A stretch of DNA of 64,000 nt from CALVUJ01 sp045119835 (GCA_045119835.1 JBGVED010000041.1:1-64000); one strand, 5' to 3'; shown: positions 42,099-52,381, numbered from the stretch's first letter. Notes: generated by a model not told the origin, from the sequence alone. Numbers and translations: made by a program.

Positions 42099-44735
42099 TT
42101 ACATATTTATTAAATTGTTTTTTTGAGTATTTAAATTATTTATCATTGTTTGTAATTCATTTACTCTAAGTTTTGTTTCTTCAACTTTATTTGCTGGAGC
42201 TTTCGCTAAGAAACCTGGATTATTAATCATACCTGATAACTTCATTAATTCTGTATTTAACTTTGTATATTCTCTTTCTATTCTAGCTAATTCTTCTTCT
42301 TTATCTACTAATTCATTTAAAGATAAATAAGCTTCCATAGAAGGTGCTACTACTGCTACTGAAGATGCAGGAATATTTTCCTTTGCTTCATACACAGATA
42401 TATTTTCTGCGAATCCCAATTTTTGAATAAAACTAGTTGCGGCGATAATATTTTCCTTATCTTTACTTACAAAAATTATATCACTCTTTTTAGTTGGGTG
42501 AATATTCATATTACTTCTTACATTTCTAATACCAACTATAATTTGTTTTAAATTTTCAACACTATTTTCTTCCTCATCATAACTATTAGTAACTACAGGC
42601 CAATTTTCTTTCATTATGCTTTCTTTTGTATTAGCTAAATTAACATAAATTTTTTCACTAACAAATGGCATGAATGGATGTAATAAAGTTAATGCTGATT
42701 TTAAAACATAATTTAGAGTATATTGAGCCTCTTTTTTATTTGTGCAAGTTTCACTATATAGACGAGGTTTAACCATTTCGATATACCAGTCACAGAACTC
42801 ATCCCAAATAAAACTATAGATTTGTTCCAATGCCAATCCTAGTTCATATTTAGATAAATTATCTTCCATATTTTTTATTGTTTTATTTAACTTATTTAAA
42901 ATCCATTTATCTTCGATTGCTAATTTTGAATAATCACATGTAGCAATAGAATTTTCATCTTCAGGCAAATTCATTAAAACAAATTTTGAAGCATTCCATA
43001 CTTTGTTAGCAAAGTTTTTAGCACTTTCTAGTTTTTCTGGAAGGTATCTTAAATCATTACCTGGAGCTGTATTTAATACTAGAGAAAATCTTAAAGCATC
43101 ACATCCATACTCTTCAATAACTTTAAGTGGATCAATACCATTTCCTAAAGATTTAGACATTTTTCTTCCTTGACTATCTCTTACCAATCCATGAATATAA
43201 ACTGTATTAAATGGAACTTTTCCAGTGTGTTCAATGGCAGAGAATATCATTCTTGCTACCCAGAAGAAGATGATATCATATCCAGTTACTAAATCACTTG
43301 TTGGATAGAAATATTTGTATTCCTCAGTTTCTTTAGGGAAGCCTAATGTTGAAAATGGCCATAAAGCACTTGAAAACCATGTATCTAATGTATCTGTTTC
43401 TTGAGTAAATGATGTATGTCCACATTTGCTACATTTAATAGGAGCATCACCAACATGTATTTCATTACATTTATCACAATAGTAAACAGGTATTCTATGT
43501 CCCCACCAAATTTGTCTAGAAATACACCAGTCTTGAATATTTTCCATCCAGTTATAATAAACCTTAGAAAATCTTTCAGGTACAAACTTTATTTCTCCAT
43601 CTCTTACTGCCTTAATTGCAGGTTCTGCCAAAGGTTTCATTTTAACAAACCATTGAGTAGAAATTTTAGGTTCAATTGTATGGTGACATCTTTGGCAATG
43701 TCCAACATTGTGTGAATAATCTTCAGTTTTGATTAAATTACCTTCTTTTTTTAGTCTTTCAACAATTGCATTTCTGGCATCAATTAAATCCATTCCCTCA
43801 TATTCTTTAACTAAATCAAGCATTTTTCCATCATCACCAAATACGTTAATGATATCAAGATTATGTTTTAATCCTGCTTCATAGTCATTAGGATCATGAG
43901 CAGGAGTAATTTTAACTGCTCCTGTACCAAATTCCATTTCAACAAATTCATCGGCAATTAAAGGGATTTCTTTGTTCATAATAGGTAATACTACTGTTTT
44001 TCCTACTAAATCTTTATAACGTGGGTCATTTGGATTTACAGCTACAGCAACATCACCTAACATTGTTTCTGGACGAGTAGTAGCAACAGTTACGTAGTAT
44101 GATTTATCTTTTGAATAATAGTTTATATACCATAAATGTCCTGCTTCTTCTTCAAATTCAACTTCAGCGTCACTTATAGCAGTACCACAATTACTACACC
44201 AGTTAACCATTCTTTTTCCCTTATAAATTAATCCTTTATTATATAAGTCTACAAATACTTTTTTAACTGCCTCATTATTACCATCATCCATTGTAAATCT
44301 TTCTTTACTCCAGTCGCAAGAACAACCAATTTTACGTAGTTGAGTAGTGATAGTTCCTCCATATTGCTTTTTCCAATCCCAAGCTCTATCTAAGAATTTT
44401 TCTCTTCCTAATTCTTCTTTACTGGTTCCTTCTTCTTTTAATTTAGCAACGATTTTAGCTTCAGTTGCAAGTGCTGCATGGTCAACACCTGGAATCCATA
44501 AAGCATTATATCCTTTTGCTCTTTTATATCTAATTAAAATATCTTGCAATGTGTTATCCATCGCGTGTCCCATGTGTAAAACACCAGTAATATTTGGTGG
44601 AGGCATAACTATTGTGTATGGCTCTTTTTTATAGTCTACTGAAGCCATAAAATAATTTTTACTTTCCCAATTTTTATAAAGTTCATCTTCAAAACTTTGT
44701 GGTTCATATTTTCCTTCTAATCCATTTTTATTCAT
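42099..44735 (-). CDS. valS: Valyl-tRNA synthetase
   Basis: 878 residues from ATG 44735 (AAAGGAAGGGTATT upstream), the normal length. The class I motifs are present: PPPNITGVLHMGHAMDN (HIGH box) and GRKMSKSLGNGIDPL (KMSKS box). The editing domain contains ATTRPETMLGDVAVAVNP, two zinc-knuckle pairs follow (CDKCNEIHV and CSKCGHTS), and a C-terminal coiled coil binds tRNA. It charges tRNA-Val and edits Thr. Expression is controlled by the T-box leader at 44752-44975. Confidence 0.98.
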   Translation of the reverse strand: MNKNGLEGKYEPQSFEDELYKNWESKNYFMASVDYKKEPYTIVMPPPNITGVLHMGHAMDNTLQDILIRYKRAKGYNALWIPGVDHAALATEAKIVAKLKEEGTSKEELGREKFLDRAWDWKKQYGGTITTQLRKIGCSCDWSKERFTMDDGNNEAVKKVFVDLYNKGLIYKGKRMVNWCSNCGTAISDAEVEFEEEAGHLWYINYYSKDKSYYVTVATTRPETMLGDVAVAVNPNDPRYKDLVGKTVVLPIMNKEIPLIADEFVEMEFGTGAVKITPAHDPNDYEAGLKHNLDIINVFGDDGKMLDLVKEYEGMDLIDARNAIVERLKKEGNLIKTEDYSHNVGHCQRCHHTIEPKISTQWFVKMKPLAEPAIKAVRDGEIKFVPERFSKVYYNWMENIQDWCISRQIWWGHRIPVYYCDKCNEIHVGDAPIKCSKCGHTSFTQETDTLDTWFSSALWPFSTLGFPKETEEYKYFYPTSDLVTGYDIIFFWVARMIFSAIEHTGKVPFNTVYIHGLVRDSQGRKMSKSLGNGIDPLKVIEEYGCDALRFSLVLNTAPGNDLRYLPEKLESAKNFANKVWNASKFVLMNLPEDENSIATCDYSKLAIEDKWILNKLNKTIKNMEDNLSKYELGLALEQIYSFIWDEFCDWYIEMVKPRLYSETCTNKKEAQYTLNYVLKSALTLLHPFMPFVSEKIYVNLANTKESIMKENWPVVTNSYDEEENSVENLKQIIVGIRNVRSNMNIHPTKKSDIIFVSKDKENIIAATSFIQKLGFAENISVYEAKENIPASSVAVVAPSMEAYLSLNELVDKEEELARIEREYTKLNTELMKLSGMINNPGFLAKAPANKVEETKLRVNELQTMINNLNTQKNNLINM

Positions 44736-44751
44736 AATACCCTTCCTTTCA

Positions 44752-44975
44752 AAAAAAAACACGAATAGCTCATCAAAGGACGAAGCTACTCGTGGTACCA
44801 CCTTATTTTATTCTCTTAAGTCTTAATGCGACAACACATTACTTCTTACTATTAGTTCAGAAGTACAACTCCCAAGCTACCTTCACTTACTCTTCTTTAA
44901 AAAGGACTTTCACCCGATGATCCTTTATCTCTAATAAGTACTAACTAAGTTACTCCTCTTGTTCTTCGTTTTATA
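44752..44975 (-). promoter_or_regulatory. T-box riboswitch of valS
   Basis: On the minus strand the leader has stem I sequence, then AAGGTGGTACCACGAGT, the T-box core that binds the tRNA acceptor end, and directly after it a terminator hairpin (ACGAGTAGCTTCGTCC with the GAGCTATTCGT arm) followed by nine T. A GAAGGTAGC in the stem I region contains a possible GUA valine specifier. Uncharged tRNA-Val should stabilise the antiterminator and allow valS transcription. The specifier position is a guess; the T-box itself is clear. Confidence 0.92.
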
Positions 44976-44980
44976 CAGCA

Positions 44981-45009
44981 ATTATATTTTATAAAATAAA
45001 AATTGTCAA
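44981..45009 (-). promoter_or_regulatory. valS promoter
   Basis: Perfect TTGACA (45009-45004) and TATAAT (44986-44981) with a 17-base spacer on the minus strand, just ahead of the T-box. Confidence 0.92.
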
Positions 45010-45077
45010 TACACACTTAATTTATTATTTTATTTATAAAACAATTAACTCTAGACAAAATAATATTGGTGAAAAAT

Positions 45078-46532
45078 ATGAAGGACAAATCAATTTGGGA
45101 ATTAACAGTTAACATTAAAAGAAGAAACAAATTAGATAAAGATATTAAATGCGATATATTAATAATTGGTGCAGGTCTAGCTGGAACATTACTAGGATAT
45201 ATGTTAAATCAAGAAAAAAAAGATGTTGTAATAGTAGATGCAAGCACAATAGCCAGTGGAACCACAAAAAATACTACCGCTAAAATAACTGCTCAACATA
45301 ATTTAATTTATAACAAGTTATTAAAAACTATCGGAAAGCGTAAAACAAGATTGTTTTACAACGCTAATATTTTAGCGTTAAATAAATACGAAGAAATTAT
45401 AAAAAATAATAACATAGATTGTGATTTTAAAAGAGCTGATTCTTATGTGTATACATTAAAGGATACTTTAAAATTAAAAAACGAATATAAAGCCTATCAA
45501 AAATTAAATATTGAAGGCGTATTAACTAAGCAGACGACATTACCTTTTGAAATTAAAGAGGCTTTAAAACTTCCTAATCAAGCGATGTTTAACCCTTTAA
45601 AATTTATTGATAACATAACTAAAGATTTAAAAATATATGAAAATACTAAAGTTATTAAAATTAATAAAGATATTGTAGAATGCGACAATGGAGTACAAAT
45701 AAAATTTAATAAACTGGTTGTGGCTACCCATTTCCCTATAATTGATACTGCTGGATACTTTTTTGTAAAACAAAATCAATATAAATCTCATTTATTATGT
45801 CTTAAAACAACTCAAAAAATAAATGGCATGTATATAGATGAATCAAATAACGGGTATACTTTAAGAGATTATAAAGATTATATATTGTTTGGTGGATATT
45901 CTCACAAAACTGGTAAGAAACCTGATATTTATTACTTTAAAAAATTAAAAGAAGAAGCAAAAAAATGTTTTCCTGATTGTGAAATAATAACTCAATTTTC
46001 CGCTCAAGACTGTATGTCTTTAGATAAATTACCATATATCGGCAAATATAGCAAAAAAGAAGATAATATTTTTGTTTCTACCGGATTTAACAAATGGGGC
46101 ATGACAGGTTGTATGATAAGTGCTTTAATTTTAAAAGATTTGTTAAATGAAAAAGAGAATAAATATGCTAGTTTATTCTCTCCTTCTAGATTTAAATTTA
46201 TTGCCTCCATTTCTAACCTATCTAAAAATTTTATTCAAACTATAGATGGGCTTTTCATAAAAAGATTATTAATGAAAAACAAAAAAGCCATACAATTAGA
46301 AAAAAATCAATCGCTTATTGTTAAATACAAAAAGAAATATTTAGGAATCTATAAAGATGATAATGGCGAATTATTTGTAATTGACGCTAGATGTCCTCAT
46401 CTTGGTTGTATTTTGTCATTCAATAAAGAAGAAAAGGCTTATGAGTGCCCTTGTCATGGCTCTAAATTTAATTATAAAGGGGAGCTTTTATACTCCCCTT
46501 CTATTTATGATGCTAAAAAGCAACAATTATAA
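45078..46532 (+). CDS. FAD-dependent oxidoreductase with C-terminal Rieske domain (YhfW-like)
   Basis: 484 residues from ATG 45078. The N-terminal DAO-type FAD domain has ILIIGAGLAGTLLGYML and ASTIASGTTKNTTAKITAQH (substrate and flavin loop); near 330 is DKLPYIGKYSKKEDNIFVST. The last 90 residues form a Rieske [2Fe-2S] domain with CPHLGC and CPCHGSKF. This two-domain layout matches Bacillus YhfW. Electron donor and substrate are unknown. The binding site is weak. Its stop codon directly abuts the argS stop on the other strand, with no terminator between them. Confidence 0.88.
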   Translation: MKDKSIWELTVNIKRRNKLDKDIKCDILIIGAGLAGTLLGYMLNQEKKDVVIVDASTIASGTTKNTTAKITAQHNLIYNKLLKTIGKRKTRLFYNANILALNKYEEIIKNNNIDCDFKRADSYVYTLKDTLKLKNEYKAYQKLNIEGVLTKQTTLPFEIKEALKLPNQAMFNPLKFIDNITKDLKIYENTKVIKINKDIVECDNGVQIKFNKLVVATHFPIIDTAGYFFVKQNQYKSHLLCLKTTQKINGMYIDESNNGYTLRDYKDYILFGGYSHKTGKKPDIYYFKKLKEEAKKCFPDCEIITQFSAQDCMSLDKLPYIGKYSKKEDNIFVSTGFNKWGMTGCMISALILKDLLNEKENKYASLFSPSRFKFIASISNLSKNFIQTIDGLFIKRLLMKNKKAIQLEKNQSLIVKYKKKYLGIYKDDNGELFVIDARCPHLGCILSFNKEEKAYECPCHGSKFNYKGELLYSPSIYDAKKQQL

Positions 46533-48269
46533 TTACATTTTTTCTGGTATCTCAATTGCTAGAATATCTAATAATTTTTCTATAACTTTATATACTAGTT
46601 TTGATAGAGCTATCCATGATGTTTTAACATTTTCATTTTCTTCATTTACAATGTTATGCTCATTATAAAATTTATTATATAAGTTACATAAATTAAATAA
46701 ATAATCACAAATAGCGCCTGTGTTCTTTTCATCATATGCCGTTTTTAATACTTTTGTAAGTTCGATTAATTTAATTATAATGTTTTCTTCTTCTTTACTG
46801 TTTATAAGACTAATTTTAGCTTCCTCTACATTACCTAATTTATTAAAAATGGATTTAATTCTTACTGCAGTATACAAAATATAAGGCCCTGTTTTTCCTT
46901 CAACTGAACTAAACTTCTCTAAATCAAAGTTGTAGTCTGTATTTCTAATTGGAAGTAAATCTCCAAATTTTAAAATTGCTACTGTTATTTTATTTATTAA
47001 TTCTTCTCTTTCTTTTCCTTTTATATCCTCTTTTAATTTAGTATCTGCCACTTCTTTAACCATGTTAATTAAAGAATCAAGAGTCATTACTCCTCCATCT
47101 CTAGTTTTAAATGGTTTTCCATCTTTTCCATTCATTGTTCCAAATCCATAGAACTCTAACTTAGTATCTTCTTTAACTAAATTTGATTTGTATGCCGCTC
47201 TAAAACATTGTTCAAAATACATACCCTGCCTTTTATCTGTAAAATACCACATTTCATCTGGATTAAACCTTATCATTCTTGAGTGCATTGTTGCAAGGTC
47301 TCTAGTTGCATATATTGTTGATCCATCTGTTTTTATTACAATAAGTGGTGGTATTTCTAGTTTATCATCATCTTTTTTTACATCAATTACATATGCTCCT
47401 TCAGACTCATACATATGAGGTTTTAATATTTTAATAGTATCATCAATATATTTGTAAGAATCCAATTCGCCTTCCCACAAATCAAATGTACAGTTCAAAT
47501 AATTATAAACGTCTTTGATTTGCACAGCTGATATTTCAACAATCTTCTTCCATAAGTCTAAATATCTTTTATTTCCTCTATCAACTTCAGCAGTTATTCT
47601 TCTAACTTCTTCCATCTTTGCTTCATCTTCTTTTGCCTTATTACTAGCTGTTGGATATAATCTTCCTAAATCTTCAATTGTCAAATTTAAAGGATCATCG
47701 CAACCTGTGTAATCTTCTTTAAAGTATGGTAAATCAGGTTGCTCTAGCATCAACTCACTAATAACCATACCCGATTGTCTTCCAACATCACCTAAATGAA
47801 CATCTCCAATAACATTATTTTTATATAAAAGAGCAAGTCTTTTTAAAGCCTCACCAATGTTCGCGCTTCTCATATGACCGATGTGTAATGCTTTAGCAGC
47901 ATTCGCTCCTCCATAATCAATAATGATTGTTTTTGGATCTTCCACATCAATAAAGTTATCAAAGTTCTTTGAACATTCATTCATATAATTAACCAAATAA
48001 TCATCACTAAAAGTAATGTTTATAAAACCAGGTCCAGCTACAGTTAAATTTTTAAAACAAATATCTTCTTTTAAAACTTCCACAAGTTTGTTTGCTAATT
48101 CAACTGGATTTTTACTATTTCTTTTAGCAATTGCCATTATTCCATTAAATTGAAATTGTCCTAATTCTGGTTTGTTAGAGTTACTTAAAAGAACTTTATC
48201 TGTTTCATAACCTATTTTTTTTATTCCTTCTAATATTTTATTTTCTATTTTTTTAACAAAACTTTGCAT
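46533..48269 (-). CDS. argS: Arginyl-tRNA synthetase
   Basis: 578 residues from ATG 48269 (AGGAGTGATATTA upstream). An N-terminal Add-1 domain is followed by the HIGH box in GGANAAKALHIGHMRSANIG. The KMSKS position is the usual degenerate ArgRS form near KTRDGGVMTLDSL, and DALR-domain helices close the C-terminus, which contains KTGPYILYTAVRI. It charges tRNA-Arg. It is the last gene of a long co-directional run and starts 22 bases after the ABC-F gene. No T-box is present. Confidence 0.96.
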   Translation of the reverse strand: MQSFVKKIENKILEGIKKIGYETDKVLLSNSNKPELGQFQFNGIMAIAKRNSKNPVELANKLVEVLKEDICFKNLTVAGPGFINITFSDDYLVNYMNECSKNFDNFIDVEDPKTIIIDYGGANAAKALHIGHMRSANIGEALKRLALLYKNNVIGDVHLGDVGRQSGMVISELMLEQPDLPYFKEDYTGCDDPLNLTIEDLGRLYPTASNKAKEDEAKMEEVRRITAEVDRGNKRYLDLWKKIVEISAVQIKDVYNYLNCTFDLWEGELDSYKYIDDTIKILKPHMYESEGAYVIDVKKDDDKLEIPPLIVIKTDGSTIYATRDLATMHSRMIRFNPDEMWYFTDKRQGMYFEQCFRAAYKSNLVKEDTKLEFYGFGTMNGKDGKPFKTRDGGVMTLDSLINMVKEVADTKLKEDIKGKEREELINKITVAILKFGDLLPIRNTDYNFDLEKFSSVEGKTGPYILYTAVRIKSIFNKLGNVEEAKISLINSKEEENIIIKLIELTKVLKTAYDEKNTGAICDYLFNLCNLYNKFYNEHNIVNEENENVKTSWIALSKLVYKVIEKLLDILAIEIPEKM

Positions 48270-48291
48270 TAATATCACTCCTAAAACTTAT

Positions 48292-49866
48292 TTATAATAT
48301 ATCTAAATATTCATCATATGTACAATATTTATCAAAAACTTTTATTCCATCTTTTATTTCTACAATTCTATTTGCTACGGTATTAATTATTTCATGGTCA
48401 TGGCTTGTAAATAAGATATTCCCTTTAAAATTAATCATCCCTTTATTTAACGATGTAATTGTTTCTAAATCAAGGTGATTGCTAGGATCATTCATAACCA
48501 GGACATTTGCGTTGCTTAACATTTCTTTTGCAAGCATACATCTAACTTTTTCTCCTCCAGAAATAACTTTAGCTTGTTTTAAAGCTTCTTCTCCAGAAAA
48601 AAGCATTCTACCTAACCAACCTCTAATAAATGTTTCTGTTTGATCTTTAGAGTATTGTTTTAACCAATTAATTAGTGACAAATCACAATCTTTAAAATAT
48701 TTATCGTTATTAACAGGCAAATAGCTCGTGGTTATAGTTTTCCCCCATTTAAAGGTTCCACTATCAGCTTCTTCTATTCCTATCAAAATATCAAAAAGCA
48801 TATTTAATGCTAGACTATTTTCACATACGAAAGCAATTTTATCTTTTTTATTAACAGTAAATGTTAAATTTTCAAAATATCCTTTCTTAGTTAAATTTTC
48901 TACAAACAATATATCGTTTCCTATTTCTTTATCATATCTAAAATCAATGAACGGATAACGACGTGATGAAACTTTTAAATCTTGTAAAGTAAGTTTTTCT
49001 AACTCTTTTTTTCTAGATGTAGCTTGCTTTGATTTTGATAAATTAGCGCTGAATCTAGCAATAAATTCTTGTAGTTCTTTTGCTCTTGCTTCCATTTTTT
49101 TATTAACTTCTTTTGCTTGTCTTTGAAGCAATTCATTAGTTTCGTACCAAAAGTCATAGTTTCCAATAAAAATATTTATCTCTCCATAGTCAACATCACA
49201 AATATGAGTACATACTTTATTTAAAAAATATCTATCATGGGAAACAACTATTACAGTATTTTCAAAATTAAGCAAAAAATTTTCTAACCATGTAACTGCT
49301 TTTATATCTAAATTATTAGTAGGCTCATCTAGAATCAAAATATCTGGATTTCCAAACAAAGCTTGAGCTAGTAGTACTTTTACTTTTTCTTTTGAGTCCA
49401 AATCTTTCATTAATAATTCAGATTTTTCATCCCCTATTCCTAAACCATTAAGTAATATTTTAGCATCACTCTCTGCTTCCCAACCATTAAGTTCGGCAAA
49501 CTCCATTTGAAGTTCTCCTACTTTTAATCCATCTTCTTCACTAAAATCTTCTTTACTATATAAAGCTTCTTGTTCATCCATTATTTCTACTATTCTTTTA
49601 TTACCTAACAAAACTGTTCTAATTACTGTTTCATTATCAAAGGCATTTTGATCTTGATTTAAAACACTTAATCTTTCATCTTTATCTTTTATAACTTCAC
49701 CTTTGTTAGGTTCTAATTTCCCAGACAAAATTTTTAAAAACGTAGATTTTCCAGCGCCATTTGCGCCGATTACTCCATAACAATTACCTTTAGTAAATTT
49801 CAAATTAACATCCTTAAATAAAACTCTTGCACCATATTGTAAACTAACATTTATTGCCTGCAACAT
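48292..49866 (-). CDS. ABC-F family ATPase (YkpA/YbiT type) with degenerate second site
   Basis: A 524-residue protein with two ABC cassettes and no membrane part, as in ABC-F translation factors. It starts MLQAINVSLQYGARVLF. Cassette 1 has intact Walker A (GANGAGKSTF) and Walker B (LILDEPTNNLD) but a degenerate signature (LDSKEKVKV). Cassette 2 has a lost Walker A (FVCENSLALNMLF; I recall AKTT at this place in relatives) and an altered Walker B (VMNDPSNHLD), but an intact signature (ISGGEKVRC). One composite ATP site would therefore be active. The linker is helical. It overlaps the PAP2 gene by 23 bases. Confidence 0.9.
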   Translation of the reverse strand: MLQAINVSLQYGARVLFKDVNLKFTKGNCYGVIGANGAGKSTFLKILSGKLEPNKGEVIKDKDERLSVLNQDQNAFDNETVIRTVLLGNKRIVEIMDEQEALYSKEDFSEEDGLKVGELQMEFAELNGWEAESDAKILLNGLGIGDEKSELLMKDLDSKEKVKVLLAQALFGNPDILILDEPTNNLDIKAVTWLENFLLNFENTVIVVSHDRYFLNKVCTHICDVDYGEINIFIGNYDFWYETNELLQRQAKEVNKKMEARAKELQEFIARFSANLSKSKQATSRKKELEKLTLQDLKVSSRRYPFIDFRYDKEIGNDILFVENLTKKGYFENLTFTVNKKDKIAFVCENSLALNMLFDILIGIEEADSGTFKWGKTITTSYLPVNNDKYFKDCDLSLINWLKQYSKDQTETFIRGWLGRMLFSGEEALKQAKVISGGEKVRCMLAKEMLSNANVLVMNDPSNHLDLETITSLNKGMINFKGNILFTSHDHEIINTVANRIVEIKDGIKVFDKYCTYDEYLDIL

Positions 49867-50671
49867 TTAAAACACCTCTTTTTCTTAAAATCATATGAGT
49901 GATGTAAATAGTTGTAAATCCAACAACAAACCCAACTAACACATCACTAGCATAATGAGCACTAACAACAATTCGCGAAACAGCTAGAACTATTATATAG
50001 ATAAAACACAATGTAGTCACTAAATATTTTATCCATTTTTTATTTGTTAATCTTGGCGTTAACATAGATAAAATCAAAATACTTGTTCCTGCATTTGTAT
50101 GACCTGAAGGAAATGATTTATTTCCATTTATACCATTTATATGAAATAATTTAGTGAACTCACTATAATCATAACTTAAATTCCTAAATCTAACTCTTCC
50201 CCATGTATATTTAATTATTTCTACGCACACAAAAGAAACAACTGAAACTATAATAGCTAGAATTGCGATATCTTTTATGTTATCCCTTGTTTCTTTTTTT
50301 ATATTTGAAAATAAATATATTGTAATTACTGATAATAATATTGAAAATGTCAAACTTAATAATATATTTATCAAATTAAAGGAATATTCCATATTATGTA
50401 CAACTTTTACACTTGCTGTTAAATACGCAAATTCTACAACACCTAAACTTAATAATTTTTTTCTTTTTTCTTTATATTCGTGAAAATAAATGGCCCCAAA
50501 CATAATTGGTCCAAAATAAATCGGCAATTCTCCAAAGTCATCAAAGAATTCGTAAAAAGGACTATTATATTTTGTTAGCGCAATTGAAATATCTAAATCA
50601 TAAAAATTAAATACAACGCATAAACTCAAAAAAATTATTATTGCTAGTGAAAAAGTAATCTTTTTGGCCAT
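49844..50671 (-). CDS. PAP2-family membrane phosphatase
   Basis: 275 residues from ATG 50671, whose ATG overlaps the yhaM stop (TAATG), with GAAGGAGAAAAAA upstream. About six membrane helices frame the phosphatase motifs KYTWGRVRFR, SFPSGHTNAGTS and SRIVVSAHYASDVLVG. Enzymes of this family dephosphorylate undecaprenyl pyrophosphate or phosphatidylglycerol phosphate at the outer face of the membrane. Which lipid is used here cannot be told. Its place in a translationally coupled run suggests constitutive expression. Confidence 0.9.
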   Translation of the reverse strand: MAKKITFSLAIIIFLSLCVVFNFYDLDISIALTKYNSPFYEFFDDFGELPIYFGPIMFGAIYFHEYKEKRKKLLSLGVVEFAYLTASVKVVHNMEYSFNLINILLSLTFSILLSVITIYLFSNIKKETRDNIKDIAILAIIVSVVSFVCVEIIKYTWGRVRFRNLSYDYSEFTKLFHINGINGNKSFPSGHTNAGTSILILSMLTPRLTNKKWIKYLVTTLCFIYIIVLAVSRIVVSAHYASDVLVGFVVGFTTIYITHMILRKRGVLNVAGNKC

Positions 50672-51615
50672 TATTTTTTCTCCTTTGAATATGGTTTGTA
50701 TAAGCAACGATCTTCTAAAGCGAATTGACGTCCTGTAAACTCCCCTTCTTCAACTTGTTCCAACGCTTTATCCATTATATTCATTTTAGCATCTATATTA
50801 TCTATATAAGTTAATAACTCTGCTTCTTTAATCATAGGAAGTACTGGTGAGCCAAACTCGTATTTTCCATGATGAGACAAAACCATATGTTGCAATAAAA
50901 CAGGGATTTCAGATGAAATAGCTAATTTTTCACTAACTCTTTTTATTTCAGCTTGAATTATAGAAATGTGCCCTAATAGTCTACCTTGAGTTGTATACTT
51001 AGGAACAATTGGTCCACTTAATTCACTTGTTTTGCCAACATCATGTAATATAATTCCTCCAAACAATAATGATTTATTAACACTTGGATATATATCGCAT
51101 AATGCACTTGCTATTTTTAACATTCCTACTGTGTGATAAATAAGTCCAGAAGCATATTCGTGATGGAATTTACTTGCTGCAGGATAACTGCAAAAAGAAA
51201 TATAGTTATTTTTTATTATTTCCTCAACAATGAGCTTAACTTCAACATCATCAATTTGACTTATGTAATCCATTAACTGTTTTTGTAAATCGACTCTAGC
51301 AACCGGTGCACTTTGAACAAACATTGTTGCATCAACATCTCTACTATCAGCAATTTTTCCGCTTAATATTTTTAGTTGATTTCCGCCTTTATATAGAAGA
51401 ACATCTCCTTCTACCTCCACAATATTACCAACTTTGAAAACATTTTCGTCTCCTTCTACTATTTCCCATTTTTTACCTTCAATAGTGCCACTTGCATCTT
51501 GTAAAACAACATTAAAATAAGAGCTTCCTTTAGTTGTTATTCCTTTTGTTACATTATTGATTAAAAAGTTTTGTTTGATTTTTTCATTCTCAGTAAATTC
51601 CTTAATAAGTTTCAT
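50671..51615 (-). CDS. yhaM: 3'-5' exoribonuclease YhaM
   Basis: 314 residues with an OB-fold nucleic-acid-binding domain (about 10-90, containing KGSSYFNVVLQDASGTIEG) and an HD phosphohydrolase domain with HHEYASGLIYHT and GGIILHDVGKTSEL carrying the HD pair. YhaM degrades short RNA and processes RNA 3' ends in Gram-positive bacteria. AGAGGAGGCAAAAAAAG precedes the ATG, which overlaps the end of recX by 14 bases. Confidence 0.95.
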   Translation of the reverse strand: MKLIKEFTENEKIKQNFLINNVTKGITTKGSSYFNVVLQDASGTIEGKKWEIVEGDENVFKVGNIVEVEGDVLLYKGGNQLKILSGKIADSRDVDATMFVQSAPVARVDLQKQLMDYISQIDDVEVKLIVEEIIKNNYISFCSYPAASKFHHEYASGLIYHTVGMLKIASALCDIYPSVNKSLLFGGIILHDVGKTSELSGPIVPKYTTQGRLLGHISIIQAEIKRVSEKLAISSEIPVLLQHMVLSHHGKYEFGSPVLPMIKEAELLTYIDNIDAKMNIMDKALEQVEEGEFTGRQFALEDRCLYKPYSKEKK

Positions 51616-52381
51616 CTTTTTTTGCCTCCTCTATCACCTTGTTTATTATATCATAATTGAAGCCCTTAGTGGCTAACTTTATCTTTATTTTATTGCTGTT
51701 TTGATGGTCGTTTAAATTAATATTTTTATTTTTCATTATTTTGTTTAAATATTTTCTAGCTAGATCTAATTCTTTATCTTCGTCTTTTTCTATATCTATC
51801 ATAGAAATATATTCTTGTTCATATCCGTATTCCTCTAACTTTTGATTTAACATATTGAACTTTATTTTATTACTTTTTGTATCATATAATTTGGTATATT
51901 TTTCAACTACTTTATTAAAATTTGAAAGGTAAACATCTTCTTCTATATTAACCATAACTTTATCTATTATAGATAAGGCTATTCTTTTTTCTTTTAAAAC
52001 TTTTATTATTTCTTTTCTCCCTTTTCTTTTTAAAAGTTCCTTTTCTAATGTAATTGTAGCGACAAATTCATCATTGATTAAACCTGCTCTTTTTAATGAA
52101 TTCATAATGTCATTTACATAGTCAATCTTTAAAGACTTTTCATTTAGTTTTTTAAAAACTTCATATTCACTTAAAATCTTTTTGTTTAATGTTTTAATAA
52201 TTTCAGTTTTACTATCTAATACTCTTTCATATTCCATTAAATAATTTATTTTACTATCACTAATTTCACTATCAATAGTAATGGGATTCTCTATATAATT
52301 TTCTTTACTTAAAAAAAACTCTTTTTTATCACAAATTATTTTTACTTTATTATTTTCAATTTTAATACTTGTTACAACCAT
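51602..52381 (-). CDS. recX: RecX-like regulatory protein
   Basis: 259 residues, highly charged and helical, with repeated three-helix units typical of RecX: NSLKRAGLINDEFVATITLE, KRKGRKEIIKVLKEKRI and the C-terminal KIKLATKGFNYDIINKVIEE. RecX binds RecA filaments and limits strand exchange. The family is sequence-poor, so the call rests on layout and motifs such as LxxKGF. GGTGAGAAT precedes the ATG. recA is not in the window. Confidence 0.75.
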   Translation of the reverse strand: MVVTSIKIENNKVKIICDKKEFFLSKENYIENPITIDSEISDSKINYLMEYERVLDSKTEIIKTLNKKILSEYEVFKKLNEKSLKIDYVNDIMNSLKRAGLINDEFVATITLEKELLKRKGRKEIIKVLKEKRIALSIIDKVMVNIEEDVYLSNFNKVVEKYTKLYDTKSNKIKFNMLNQKLEEYGYEQEYISMIDIEKDEDKELDLARKYLNKIMKNKNINLNDHQNSNKIKIKLATKGFNYDIINKVIEEAKKDETY

